From: Escallonia rubra
Taxonomy: Eukaryota > Streptophyta > Magnoliopsida > Escalloniales > Escalloniaceae
Reading direction: 5' to 3'
DNA length: 64,000 nucleotides
NCBI GenBank assembly: GCA_033065855.1
Contig: JAVXUO010001846.1
Coordinates: forward strand, 1 to 64,000
The notes beneath the pieces were generated by a model. That model had not been told where the DNA came from. It ran no database searches and saw only the letters and a program-made list of their open reading frames with translations. The translations under genes and the position numbers were made by a program. Of the stretch, positions 36,201-48,412 are shown piece after piece (position 1 is the stretch's first letter; each line of letters starts with the position of its first letter).

Positions 36201-37030
36201 TGTTGGAAAATTTCCAATAATTGATTATTACCTTATTAAAGTTTGTACTACAAGGAATAAGTTGCAAAAAGAATCAATCAAATTGATTGATTGGTTTGAG
36301 AGATATTAACTCTCAAACATTGACATTTAATAAGGTTGAAACTAATCATGAAGTGGGTTCCCACATGGCTTGGGAAATAGAAAAGTTAAGGGTATTTAAA
36401 TGGTCATGTGACATACCATATTGTTCTAGAAACACATGGTATGCATGGCCATGCACTTGCACATGTGCGGTGCACCGCGCGCGCGGCGGCGGCGGCGGCG
36501 GTGTAAAGGCGCTATTGGCACTGTTAGGCGCACTTTGCACGTGCGCATCGTCGCTAGGAGCCCTCGCCCCGAGCCCAGCCTTAACTTTTGCGACAAATTC
36601 AGCTGTGAGCTGCAACTTGAACTGAAACAGTTAATTTCGAAATGGCAACTGCAATTGGTGCCTTTTAGTTCAAGTGTTGCACCTCTATACTGTGTCTACA
36701 GATTGTGACTGTTAAGTGGCATCTGCAGAGTCACTTAACTGCCACAACTGTTTGCACCTGTTCTTGGCATCCTTTGGTGTCTATAAATAGGCTGATGGTC
36801 AGATCATATTACTTTACTTCGAATTTCTCTCTTGCTCTCTCTCAAATTTCTGTCTGTTGATTGTTTTCTGCTGTGATCAATAGTGTCTCGCCTGTTTTAT
36901 CTTGGGAGGCAGATTTGCTGCTACCCTAAGCAGATTATAAGGAAACAAATACTGTCTTAAGGAAAGAGTGCAACGCATTCGACTCAGGCATCTTCAGTCC
37001 AGATTCTCCATACTGCCTTTCTTTCCAACA
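36201..37030 (+). repeat. 5' LTR of copia element
   Basis: TGTTGGAAAATTTCC...TTTCCAACA, TATA box TATAAATAG at 36782. A CGG microsatellite (36482-36502) is inside. I do not recognise a standard initiator-tRNA primer site after it. Confidence 0.9.
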
Positions 37031-40000
37031 ATCTTAAGACAGTATTTTGGGCTACGATGGAGAATACTTCAAGGATGTCTGTCACCAACGACATCTCAAA
37101 GCTGACTAAGTCCGATGGCTCTTTCTTTAGGTGATGGAAGAGCAAGCTGTACTTCTTTCTTGCTGCATTGAAGATTGCCTATGTGCTCACTATTTCAAAG
37201 CCTATCGTCGATGTAGCTGCAGACGAAGCAACAAAGCAGACTGCCATGAAGCACAAGCAAAGGTGGGAGGAGGATGACACCTTCTGCAAGGGATACATTT
37301 TGGGAGGACTGTCCGACACTTTATACGACGTATAAGAGATCAAGTATGCAAACAGCACCGTAAATGAACTTTGGAATGATCTCGACAATAAGTACAAGAC
37401 GGAGGACGCCGGGAATAAAAAATTCCTAATCAGTAAGTTGTTTGACTTCCGCATGGTAGATAGCAAGTCAGTTATTACTCAGATTCATGAACTGCAAATG
37501 ATTATGAATTTAATTATTTCGGAGGGTCACTCTCTTGACGAGTCTTTCCAAGTGTCAACGATAATTTCTAAATTGTCGTTGGCTTGGAAAGAATGTCGTA
37601 AGGAGTTAAAACAAAAGAAGGATGCCATGACCATGCAAGAGTTGGTCAAGTATATCCAAGTTGAAGAGAACTCTCGAAACTAGGATAGGCTTGAGTTGGA
37701 AGACAACAAGTCCTCCAAGGCTCTTGTGATAGATCATGGCTCCTCTAGTGGCACTAAGCGAAAGCTTGATGGTCAAGCTTCTATTTCTACCAACCGACAA
37801 GACAAGCCTAAAAAGGCATGTTGGAAGTGTGGGAAAATTGGCCACTTCAAGAAGAATTGCCGAGTGGCTAAGAGGCAGAAAAAGGACCATGCCAATATGG
37901 TTGACAACGAGGACTTCGTTGCAGTGGTTTCCGAAACCAACATGATGGGGGAAGATGAAGAGTGGTGGGTTGACTCCAGTGCAACCAAGCATATTGTTAA
38001 AAACAGAAATCTGCTCAAGGACCTCGAGCCAGTTGCGGAGGGATATCAACTCTGCATGGGAAATTCATCTACGGCTAAGGTCATGGGCAAAGGAACTTTG
38101 GTGCTCTATCTCTCTTCCGGAAAGACGCTGACCTTAAAGGATGTGCTTTTTGTTCCCGATGTTAGGAAAAATCTTATATCCGTTAGTATGCTTAATCAGT
38201 TTGAATTTAAGATTTTATTTGAGTCAGATAGTGTAATTCTGACTAAGGGAGGGCACTATGTTGGCAAGGGCTATGTAACCAATGGATTGTACAAGCTTAC
38301 TATGGCTAATAAAGATACTAAGTTTGTTTATATTGCTGTTCCATTTAATTTATGGCATTCTAGACTAGGCCATGTTAATTATAAACGCATGAGAAGTATG
38401 GTAAAATTGAGTTTAATACCTCAAATTACTTCACCTAGTTTAGAGAAATGTTCAGTTTGCATAAAGTCTAAAATTGCTAGAAAACCCTTTAAAGGGGTTG
38501 AGAGGAAAACACAATTATTAGAATTAGTATATTCGGACTTGTGTGAAATGGAAGGTAATCTAACAAGGGGTGGTAAAAGATACTTCATTACATTTATAGA
38601 TGATTGTTCACGTTATACATACACGTATCTTCTTAGGACTAAGGATGAAGCTTTGGATAAATTTAAAATTTACAAAGCGGAAGTAGAGAATCAACTAGAT
38701 CATAAGATTAAAATTTTACGGTCGGATAGGGGAGGTGAATATATTTCCTTTGATGATCTATTTGAAACTTGGGGTATCATACACCAAGTTACAGCTCCTT
38801 ATAGTCCACAACAAAATGGTGTAGCCGAGAGGAAAAATAGGACCTTGCAATAAATGGTTAATACCTTATTACTTACTTCTAATTTGCCTAAGAATTTGTG
38901 GGGGGAAGCTCTCATGACTTCCACAGATATACATAATCGTATACCCCACAAGGTATCTAATGCACACCCTATGAGTTATGGAAGAAGAGAAAACCTTCTT
39001 TTGGACACCTTAAAGTGTGGGGGTGTAGGGCGTTAGTTAGGCTAACCGATCCAAAAATACCCAAATTGGGGGAAAAGGCAATCGAATGTGTATTCATAGG
39101 CTATGCTCAACATAGCAAAGCGTATAGATTCTTAACCATGGAATCAACGGAATCCGTTAGCCAAAATATTATTTTGGAATCTAGAGATGTAGAATATTTT
39201 GAGAATTCTTTCTCTAGAGATCGAAAAAATGAAAACACAGTCGATGAGGATCAAGTTCACCCTACTCCGGAAAAGGGGGAAGGAGGTGAACTAAGGAGAA
39301 GTAAGAGAGCAAGAATTGAGAAAACCTATGGTCCAGATTTCTACCAATTTTTAGTTGAGGGAAGTAGAAATGAAGGTGATTACTCTCATATGTATAATGT
39401 AGAACATGACCCTCTTTCATATCGAGAAGCCATAACTTCTCGAGATTCTGACTTGTGGCGAGAAGCTATAAATGATGAAATGAAGTCGATAATGTCAAAT
39501 CAAACTTGGGTATTGACTGATTTACCACTAGGGTTTAAACCAATAGGCTGCAAATGGATCTTTAAGCGAAAGCTTAAGCCAGACGGATCCGTAGATAAGT
39601 ATAAAGCTAGACTTGTAGCCAAGGGTTTTAAACAAAAGGAAGGAATTGACTATTTCGACACTTACGCTACGGTAGCTAGACTTAGCACTATAAGATTATT
39701 GTTTGCGTTATCGTCCATTAACAAACTAGTTATACACCAAATGGACGTCAAGACTTCTTTTATAAATGGTACTTTAGATGAGGAGGTGTACATGGAACAA
39801 CCGGAAGGTTTTGTACTAAAGGGCCAAGAAACAAAGGTTTGTAAGCTTATCAAATCTTTGTATGGCTTAAAACAAGCTCCAAAACAGTGGCATGAACGAT
39901 TTGACCAAGTCGTTCTCTCTAATGGATTTAGAATAAATGAATATGACAAATGCATTTATTCTAAGTTTGATAAAGGACGTGGTGTGATAATATGTTTGTA

Positions 40001-41526
40001 TGTGGATGATATGTTAATCTTTGGTACTGATTTAGATATTGTGCTGGAAACTAAATTATTTCTATCTTCATCGTTTGATATGAAGGATATGGGGGAAGCC
40101 AATGTTATATTGGGAATGAAAATTTTAAGATACTCAGATTCTATTTCTTTGTCACAGTCTCATTATATTGAGAAAACTTTAAAGAAATTTAATCACGAGA
40201 ATTGTGTCCCGGTTACTACCCCATATGACCCTTCTATCAAGTTGAGGGCAAATGAAGGGAAATGTGTCTCTCAGCTAGAATATTCTAGTGTTATTGGCAG
40301 CTTGATGTATATCATGCAATGTACCCGGCCAGATATAGCCTTTGCAGTTGGTGTTTTGAGTAGATTTACTCATAACCCCGGGCAAGTTCATTGGAATGCA
40401 GTGTTTAGAGTACTTAAGTACCTTAAGGGCACAATGGACTACGCATTAACTTATAAAGAGTTTCCTGCTGTTTTGGAAGGGTACACAGATGCAAACTGGA
40501 TCACGGACTCAGATGAAACAAAGTCCACAAGTGGTTTGATATTTACCATAGGTGGAGGTGCTATTTCTTGGGGTTCCAAGAAACAAACTTTGATTTCACA
40601 TTCGACCATGGAGTCCAAGTTTATTGCTTTGGCAACGACGATTAAGGAGGCAGCATGGCTAAGAGACCTGTTGATAGAGATTCCTCTATGGCCTAAGCCA
40701 ATGCCTGCTATTTTTATATTCTGTGATAACGAGGCAGCGTTAACGCGAGCATATAGTAAGGTATACAATGGGAAGTCTAGACATATAAGTCTTAGACATA
40801 GCTATGTGAGAGAACAACTTAGCAAAGGAGTTGTTACTATTAGTTATGTGAAGTCCAAAGGAAATTTGGCAGATCCCTTTACAAAAGGCCTAGGCAGGGA
40901 TATAATATGGCAGACTTCCAGAGAGATGGGTTTGAAGCTCATGAAATTAGAGAGGTAACATACACGTGGAAACCAACTAGATACTAGAGTAATCTTTAGT
41001 CTTCTAGTTCAATGGAAAAACACGTTGTATTTATTACCAAAGATGCACTAAAAGATGAAGATTTTGATCTTCATGCCATCTCAAAGTAGTGCATACTTGT
41101 ATGGAGAACAAGAGGACGGTGGGAGTTATTCTCTTAATAAATCTATGTCCTTAAAGGAGGGTGCAAGTCATACAAGTGAACCTTAGTAGATTTACCTATA
41201 TAAGTGCGGGAAGTGGAGCCGCTTCTACGAGACTTGAGCTAGTCTCTATGGCACTTATGAAAATCCTAAGATGTAGCACATGGCTGTAAATGTGCAGGTA
41301 TTTGGAAATTTGGTTGGAAAGTTCTACACAAAGTTGTGGTGATCAATCACCAAGGATTCTTAGTTCAAGGCTAAGGCTACTTTGAATTCAGATTGACTTT
41401 ACTACTTTATAGTAAAAGTTCAAGTCGAAAGACACCTTTATTTTAGTAGGACCTACCAAGGGATAGAGAGGTACATTTCTAAATTAGGAATGTGATAAAA
41501 TCCAATTTTGGAAAATTGGGGGAAAT

Positions 41527-42373
41527 TGTTGGAAATTTTCCAATAATTGATTTTTACCTTATTAAAGTTTGTACTACAAGGAATAAGTTGCAAAAAGAAT
41601 CAATCAAATTGATTGATTGGTTTGAGAGATATTAACTCTCAAACATTGGCATTTAATAAGGTTGAAACTAATCATGAAGTGGGTTCCCACATGGCTTGGG
41701 AAATGGAAAAGTTAAGAGTATTTAAATGGCCATGTGACATACCATATTGTTCTAGAAACACATGGTATGCATGGCCATGCACTTGCACATGTGCGGTGCA
41801 TCGCACCGCACACACGCGCGCCGGCGACGGCGACGGCGAGGGCGAGGGCGGCGGCGTAAAGGCGCTGTTAGGCGCACTTTGCACTTCGCACGTGCGCATC
41901 GTCGCTAGGAGCCCTCGCCCAGCCTTAACTTTTGCGACAAATTCAGCTGTGAGCTGCAACTTGAACTGAAACAGTTAATTTCGAAATGGCAACTGCAATT
42001 GGTGCCTTTTAGTTCAAGTGTTGCACCTCTATACTGTGTCTACAGATTGTGACTGTTAAGTGGCATCTGCAGAGTCACTTAACTGCCACAACTCTTTGCA
42101 CCTGTTCTTGGCACCCTTTGGTGTCTATAAATAGGCTGATGGTCAGATCATATTACTTCACTTCGAATTTCTCTCTTGCTCTCTCTCAAATTTTTGTCTG
42201 TTGATTGCGTTCTGCTGTGATCAATAGTGTCTCGCCTGTTTTATCTTGGGAGACAGATTTGCTGCTACCCTAAGCAGATTATAAGGGAGCAAATACTGTT
42301 TAAGGAAAGAGTGCAACGCATTCGACTCAGACATCTTCAGTCCAGATTCTCCATACTGCCTTTCTTTCCAACA
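41527..42373 (+). repeat. 3' LTR of copia element
   Basis: TGTTGGAAATTTTCC...TTTCCAACA, TATA box at 42126, GGCGA-type microsatellite around 41820-41855 where the 5' LTR has CGG units. Confidence 0.9.
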
Positions 42374-42394
42374 ACACATACATATGTACAACAT

Positions 42395-42680
42395 TTGTGT
42401 GTGTGTCAAACCACGTCGAAACCTAGCAATAGTAGGAGGTTTTGCACTCCGCTGCAATTATTTTCAATTTATCCAAAAGATTCCCAGACCAATTATTTTC
42501 AGTTTTTTTGTTTGTGACTTCGGATAAGTTATGTAAAGGAAGGAATAGATTATTCCCATATATCCTTACCATTGGTCTCTGTCAACTTAGATGCCTTTAA
42601 ATCTATTTTTCTGGGCGAAAGATCTTCTACCCGTTTTCATTATTTCATCGATATTTAACCCGTTAGGGATTTTCCCCAAT
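42395..42680 (+). repeat. Repeat A', right of copia element
   Basis: Counterpart of 35790-36195. The sequence 42681-43059 after it holds no recognisable gene. Confidence 0.55.
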
Positions 42681-43059
42681 CGACTACTTCTTTACTCTTA
42701 TATTGTTGTTTAAACGATCTGCTGACAAGTTTTGTTTAGCGATACAATAGAAGTAGAAGAAAGTGATATGTTAATGGAGTGAACATGTCATTTGTGGTAC
42801 TAGTTTATTAAGTTATAACTTATCCTAAAAATTTAAGCGGTCAGAGAAAATGGTAAGAACCAAAGGGAATGTGCCACTCTGTTGCTTGATTGATCTCTTT
42901 TTTTCTATTTTTGTGCTTACAAATCTCCTGACAGATCTTGTTGTGGTTCTTTAATCATATTACTTGTAGATATAGACTGCCTTCCCCCTACGCTCCACAT
43001 TGCAGAACGTGGTGGGTTCTATCAAGATCGTTCTCGGTGTTAGTTTCAGCACAGTAAAG

Positions 43060-43899
43060 CTATCACATTGAAGTGCAAGAATATTTTACAGTAATTTTCA
43101 CTGAAATAGAAAACAGTTGCAAACAGTCTACTGTGTAATTTTAATCGTACTATTAAAAAAATTATGGTACTTTGATTCCAAGCAAATAGACGTTTTCTTG
43201 GGGTGGCTACAATAATCGTGCTATTAAAAAAAATTATGTAACTTTGGAAGAAGTTCAGCTTTCCGTAACTTTGATTCCAAAGGCAAGCTCCCTAACTTTG
43301 TATTTCCTTTCAGTTTTAGCAACATTTATTTTCTGAAGTTTTGCTCAATTTCTTGAGGGTCTTCATAGCGACACTATTGGATACCAAGAAGTTTCACCCA
43401 AAGCTTTCAGTGGCGCTAGTACAATAGAAGTAATGACAATTGTATATTTTTTTAAATCCCCTTTGCTAATCTGCAAGAATGAATGGAGCTATCGCACTGT
43501 GTGATGAAATTCAAACTTTTTATATTAAAGTTAAGTGTATATTTTCATTATGTACATTATGCTTCTAAAAAATCTTCTGAAATTTTTTTTAAAGAATTTT
43601 ATCATGATGCACTGAAAATGACAGAAATTAATAAATACGGAGTATAATAATAAAGGAAAGCTCCAATTCTATATCCGTCCACCTTCTTCTACCATGGCTA
43701 TCTTTTGAGTGCCGAGCCGTACTTCCTATGTCATATCCACAAATAATGGCAGAGTCAGAAACTCTTTATGAGGTGGATACTCAATAGTTCCAAAACATGA
43801 AATGGGTGATTCTTCATTGCTTAACAACTGTGAGCTTTGTTCATTTGGATTTTGATAAACAACAACATGCAATGGTAGTGAGATACAGTCGTTCATGCG
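43060..43899 (+). repeat. Upstream block of MLP duplication, unit 2
   Basis: Counterpart of 20040-20980. Similarity ends at the hAT target site 'gtcgttcatgc'. No gene. Confidence 0.6.
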
Positions 43900-44477
43900 T
43901 GTGCAGTTAGAGATGTCAAAGGGCCGGGCTTGGGCCGGCCCAGCCCAAGCCCATCGGGCCTGCAAACGGGCCGGGCCGGGGCCGGGCCAAGAAAGGGTGA
44001 AAACAGGCCGGGCCGGGCCTGGCGAAGGGAATCCTAGGCCTGGTCCAGGCCCAGGCCCTAAGCCCAATATTTAGGGCCGGGCTTGGGCCGGGCCCGGGCC
44101 CTTTTTTTTTTTTCATGTTATTCAATCTAGTTCGTGCAAATTCAATAAACCACTTCATCAGTTCTATTTTGCACTTCTTTAGGTGATGAGGAACTGAGAG
44201 GGCAGTGAGGGGTGCTGCAGTGATACATCAATATGTTTAGCATCTTATGGTGGTTAATCACCTTGCACGTGAAATGTTTGTATCCATTTGTTGCTTAGGG
44301 AATGTGTTTTCATGCCTCACTATTTTTGTATTCGGTCACTTCTTTACGACACATGTCAAATGCATGTGATTTTGTTGTTCTTCATGAGATCCATGCAGGT
44401 GATTGAAGGCTTGAATGATCTTGTTGCCGATGTTGTGAATCTGTGGACTCTAACATGATTGTTCATAGTTATTGCAG

Positions 44478-44573
44478 GATGGAGATAAACAGATTAATTT
44501 TCAGGGACCAAGCTTTTCAGGGATGGAACCTTCCTACAAGCTTCCTGATAATATTGCGTTGATAACGATCCAA
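44478..44573 (+). pseudogene. Captured alpha-mannosidase (GH38) C-terminal exon
   Basis: A 96-nt exon flanked by ATTGCAG and GTATGC, open in all 32 codons. It contains FQGPSFSGMEPSYKLPDNIA, matching the stretch shortly before the C-terminus of plant lysosomal-type alpha-mannosidases (..LPDNVAIITLQ). GH38 enzymes remove alpha-mannose from N-glycans in vacuole or apoplast. This fragment has no catalytic part and is a passenger in the hAT element. Family assigned from memory of the motif. Confidence 0.75.
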
Positions 44574-44674
44574 GTATGCATATCGAGTAATTACCATATT
44601 GCTTAAGCACCCAAAGAAGGACTTTACATCTAATGGGATGCTTTCCTACTTAAATCTGTCTTTGAGTACTGCAT

Positions 44675-44722
44675 GAGCTTAAAGATGGGAAAGTTCTCCT
44701 TCGATTGGCACACTTGTATGAG
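44675..44722 (+). pseudogene. Captured alpha-mannosidase next exon
   Basis: 48 nt encoding ELKDGKVLLRLAHLYE, which directly follows the previous exon in plant alpha-mannosidases, then a donor-like GTTTGT. The expected AG acceptor reads GCAT, so splicing is probably damaged. The intron between the exons (about 100 bp) is retained, so capture was at the DNA level. Confidence 0.75.
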
Positions 44723-45406
44723 GTTTGTCTTTCGCTCATCAGATCACTTGAAAAACATAGTTCCTACTTTGGTTTTACCTAGTATAGTTTTCAAGTGAAG
44801 TCCACTTCCCATTTAAGCCCACTTGTGCCCATATATGTCATACACCTTTGGAGATATTCTTGGTAGCGTTGTTATTCCTGCCAGACCATTGCATTCTAAT
44901 TTCCAACTGGGGGCTAAACTTGCTTTTCCTCATGAGACTTCTTTTCACTTTGTTGTAGCATTTCTTAATTTATGGTGCTAGTCTTCGGTAGCACATTTTA
45001 GCAGCGGTGGTGTTCCTGTAGGGTTTTCCATAAGCTTATAGGTTATTCTGGTAATTGTTTGTAATTTCGGTTTACACTAAGCTTTTGGCCACACATCTAG
45101 TAGACTTGGTTTCGTTACAGTTCTACTTTGTTAAAAGGGGTGGAAGAAAGGGGGGGGAAAGCTAGATTTTCAAAAAAAAGTGGGGCCAAAAAAGGGCCAA
45201 AAGCGGGCCAGCCGCCGGACCAAACCCGGGCCAGATCCGGGCCACCCGGGCCGGGCCGGGCCATTTTCACTCCATTTCGCGGCCTGGTCCAGGCCCAGGC
45301 CCCCTTTTTTCGGGCCTACACTGTTCATGAAAGGGGCCGGGCCAGCCCGGGCCAAAACGGGCCGGCCCGCGGGCCGCCCGGCCCAAATGACATCTCTATG
45401 TGCAGT

Positions 45407-46150
45407 GGTGGTGCCAAAAACTTTGTATGAGGCGGACACTAGCTACCGTAAAAAGTTGTATTCAAATTAAGCCCAAAAACGAATAACCTTTAGCTGACGA
45501 GTTAACTTGGGAGGGTCAAACTTCCACTGTTAGAATTAACTTCAAATATTAGTGGTTGCTCATTTCATTGATCTGTTCCCCATCCGTCCCTATAAATCCT
45601 AGAGTTAGCCGCAAGTTTTATTTCTATTAACTTTTCTATTTTCTCCCATTTTGACAGAATTGGTAGAACACATCACAAAAAACCATATATTCTGAAAAAT
45701 CATGTGGTAGAGTACCAAGGACTAACAAAAAGCTATACATTCTGGCAATTCAACTTTGACGATGATCTTCTGCTCTACATCATCTTCATTGTAATAGCCT
45801 TATTCATAAAAGGTTGCCACTAAAAGATTTTGTCGCTGTTGTTAAAATTTATAATGACAATCTTTAATCGCTAAAATACATGCAACGACATTCTTACTAC
45901 AACAAAGATACCGTACATCAGAGATGCTGATCCGTTTAACTTAGTTTTACATGTACCCACATTCTTACTACAACAAAGATACCGTACATCAGAGATGCTG
46001 ATCCGTTTAACTTAGTTTTACATGTACCCACATATATCTACCCAAAAAATTGGACAAGATCAACGAAAGAATCTAAAACGATGGCAACAGTATTAATTAT
46101 CTCTTTAGAAAATACCTGGACCATAAGCTATGTATCACCTAGGAGCCGTT
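45407..46150. other. Upstream region of MLP gene 2
   Basis: No gene. Not alignable by eye with unit 1. Contains the 71-bp duplication at 45890-46031 and AT-rich sequence with 'catatatcta' at 46031, a possible distant TATA-like element. Confidence 0.5.
45890..46031. repeat. Perfect 71-bp tandem duplication
   Basis: Two head-to-tail copies (45890-45960 and 45961-46031) that I read as identical, starting 'attcttactacaacaaagat' and ending 'acatgtacccac'. It ends about 210 bp before the ATG of MLP gene 2. Confidence 0.92.
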
Positions 46151-46243
46151 GAGCCAAGTGTTTTTCCCATCTATTGCTCCCAAGTCTTTCCCTGCATAGT
46201 TCAGTAACATCTTTTCATCGTGTTGTTGTTAGAGATTGAGGAG

Positions 46244-47227
46244 ATGGGTCTAACTGGTAAGCTGGTCTCCCAAACCGAGATCAAGTGTGAGGGGGATGTG
46301 ATGCATGAATTATGGGGATCCAAACCGTACCACGTCTCCAACATCAGCCCCCATAATATACAGGGTTGTGCTTTGCATCAAGGTGAATGGGGAACTGCTG
46401 GCTCAATCATTTCCTGGAACTATGTCGTTGGTAAGGCAACAGTTTTACTTCTAAGTTGATTATCGTTACATAACTTTAATGTCAACCTAAGAGATTGCTT
46501 TAAGTTAGATCGATGTCTTATTGAAAATTTCCCCCAAATTCATGAACTTTATGCGCAGTTATAGTTAGCAGTGTACAAACCTAGCTACTACTTTCAAGCT
46601 TCACTTTACGTCACGCATGGCTTTCAAGGCACCAGAAACTTCTTAAATTCTAGCTAAGTGGCGTTTGATCGTTTGACAGCTACTTGCAACTTTCTGCGCT
46701 TCTTGGTTAGTCAACGTACTTCTGTGTATGCAAGTACACTTCTATAGCAACATAAGTGATACTTGGGAGAACTTGCTCTTTTATCCACTTCCATGCGATT
46801 TGTATCAACGAACACATGTGAAAACCATTTTAATTCTTTTTGTTTTTCACAGTTTTACAAATTGATCATGTCCTTTTAGAAGTACATTTCACTTTTTTTC
46901 TCGGTTTTAAGGTTATACGTTTGTGTATTTACTAATCTTGGTATTAAACAACATGCAGACGGGAAAGCAGAGGTTTCTAAACAGATCATAGAAGCCATAG
47001 ACATGGAAAAAAAGACAGTGGTGTACAAGTTGATTGGAGGAGATGCTATGGAGCTATACAAGAGCTTTACTGCCATCCTTCATGTTGACACAAAGAGTGA
47101 AAACAACTTGGTGAGATGGACTTTTGAATATGAGAAGATGAATGAAGGCATTCAGGATCCAACTAATTATATGGACTTTCTTGTTAAAGTCACCAAAGAC
47201 ATTGAGACTCACCATCTCCAGCAGTAA
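46244..47227 (+). CDS. MLP-like protein (major latex protein, Bet v 1 family), gene 2, intact
   Basis: Two exons, join 46244-46430 and 46959-47227; donor GTAAGG, acceptor ACATGCAG, with the intron splitting the Asp codon in DGKAEV. Product 151 residues, the normal MLP length, starting MGLTGKLVSQTEIK. Features: glycine-rich loop GEWGTAG at residues 47-53, SWNYVVDGKAEVSKQIIEAI, MELYKSF, WTFEYEKMNEGIQDP, and a C-terminal helix VKVTKDIETHHLQQ. MLPs are small soluble proteins with a hydrophobic cavity, linked to defence and long-distance ligand transport; the exact ligand is unknown. Polyadenylation-type AATAAA at 47266. The start is chosen because MGLTGKL is the usual family N-terminus; upstream codons lack an ATG. 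No clear TATA box in the usual window, so expression is uncertain. It is the only apparently intact host gene here. Confidence 0.93.
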
Positions 47228-48308
47228 ACACTGTATGCCTTGATGACATGAAGTGCATAGCTTCCAATAAAATTGCTTTGGTTGCAATGATGGCTGTGGT
47301 ATCATGCAGGTTGAATTGCAATAATGGTTGTAGTTTTTGTATTGGCATCAAGTAAAATAAATGCAAGAGCGACACATGTTGTCAGTAGTTGTGTCATCAA
47401 CAGCGTTTATGTTGTATGTTGTTCCTGTATATTTGTCAGCCGAAGTATCCTGATGTTTCCTTATATCTATGTGATTGTGATGTATTTGAAAATAATTTGT
47501 TGTGCATTACTCTTTCCAATACTTAAATTTGCAAATATAGGATTCATACACGAGAGAAGAAAAAACATATATCTTGGACAATTGCAGCCTTGGAGAAAAA
47601 TTATCTCGTAAAATCGTATGATCGGTTAATGCAGTTGTGGTTTAGGAAACAGACTCAATTATGGACAGTTTCTCTTGTTTCTCGAAAGCCATGCAAATTG
47701 TTAAGAACTATCTTTGACTCTCAAGCATAATATTTTCAACTTCAAAATCCTGCGTCGCTAAAAATGTTGTTTCGTGGTAATCTAGCAGGGGTTACCAGGG
47801 TATAGACCGTTTACCTGCTTGGATTATATCAAAGCCCTGGCATGTAGATTGTTCCTATTAGCATATGTTGGCACCACAAAGTCATTTTCACTGTAGATGG
47901 GTGTTTAAGCGATAGAAAGGTTTGGACTGATAGTGCAAAGCTAGAACAAACCTTGGAGTTTGGCTTCTTAAAATACATTATTCATCACGTCCCTTCCAGT
48001 TTGGTAGAGTTCTTCGTATCTTAAAGCCCTATACTTACACAAATCATGCAATTCCATGCCATCAAATTTAATTCTCAAATTGAAATGAAGACCATTAACT
48101 TCACAAACTCGTATTCAAGCATATTAACCTTACGTACATGTTCCAATGCCATTTTTTCTAGCACACCGAGTGAATGTGCAGCTTCTTCTACACCAGCGGA
48201 TTCAAAGGTTGGAGATGAAATACCAAAGGTTACGGATTCAATTGCTAGTCCAGCAAGAGCGTCTGATGGAACAAAACCTATTTGTTAACAACCGATTCTA
48301 TTAACTAC
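47228..48308 (+). repeat. 3' flank of MLP duplication, unit 2
   Basis: Collinear with 33142-34330, including the 3' UTR. It breaks off at 'attaactac', where the Helitron-like insertion starts, and resumes at 54379. Confidence 0.8.
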
Positions 48309-48412
48309 TAGCCCAGAATCCCGTGCCAAGCACGGGACGGTTTATTAACAGTATTTTATTTTAGTAGTTTTGAAATGCATAGTAAAATATATTGGCTCGG
48401 GTTACTGGGCTA

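Larger units (their letters stand above)
36201..42373 (+). mobile_element. Ty1/copia retrotransposon, broken
   Basis: 6173 bp with LTRs 36201-37030 and 41527-42373, and 5-bp target duplication ACACA (36196-36200 and 42374-42378). Parts in Ty1 order: gag with a CCHC knuckle (CWKCGKIGHFKKNC) at about 37.06-37.9 kb, protease region, integrase (FITFIDDCSRYTYTYLL; SPQQNGVAERKNRTL) to about 39 kb, reverse transcriptase ([27 protein letters not shown]) and RNase H ([13 protein letters not shown]) to about 40.95 kb. A purine-rich ATTGGGGGAAA precedes the 3' LTR. The coding part has a few breaks. The LTRs differ by roughly 2 percent plus a length change in a GC-rich microsatellite, so it is older than the Ty3 element. 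Confidence 0.92.
43908..45398. mobile_element. hAT non-autonomous element carrying alpha-mannosidase exons
   Basis: 1491 bp. Left end TAGAGATGTCAAAGGGCC; right end reverse complement TAGAGATGTCATTTGGGCC. A perfect 8-bp target duplication TGTGCAGT lies at 43900-43907 and 45399-45406. TIR start and 8-bp duplication define hAT. The subterminal 150-220 bp on both sides are dense GGGCC/GGCCC repeats, which explains GC-rich open frames there. The interior has two exons of a plant alpha-mannosidase gene (44478-44722) and no transposase, so mobility would need another element's enzyme. Confidence 0.9.

Noticed and set aside
43726-44158. Gly/Pro/Ala-rich open frames on minus strand; similar ones at 3321-3527 and 45128-45470
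   Set aside because: Translations of the GGGCC-rich subterminal repeats of hAT elements.
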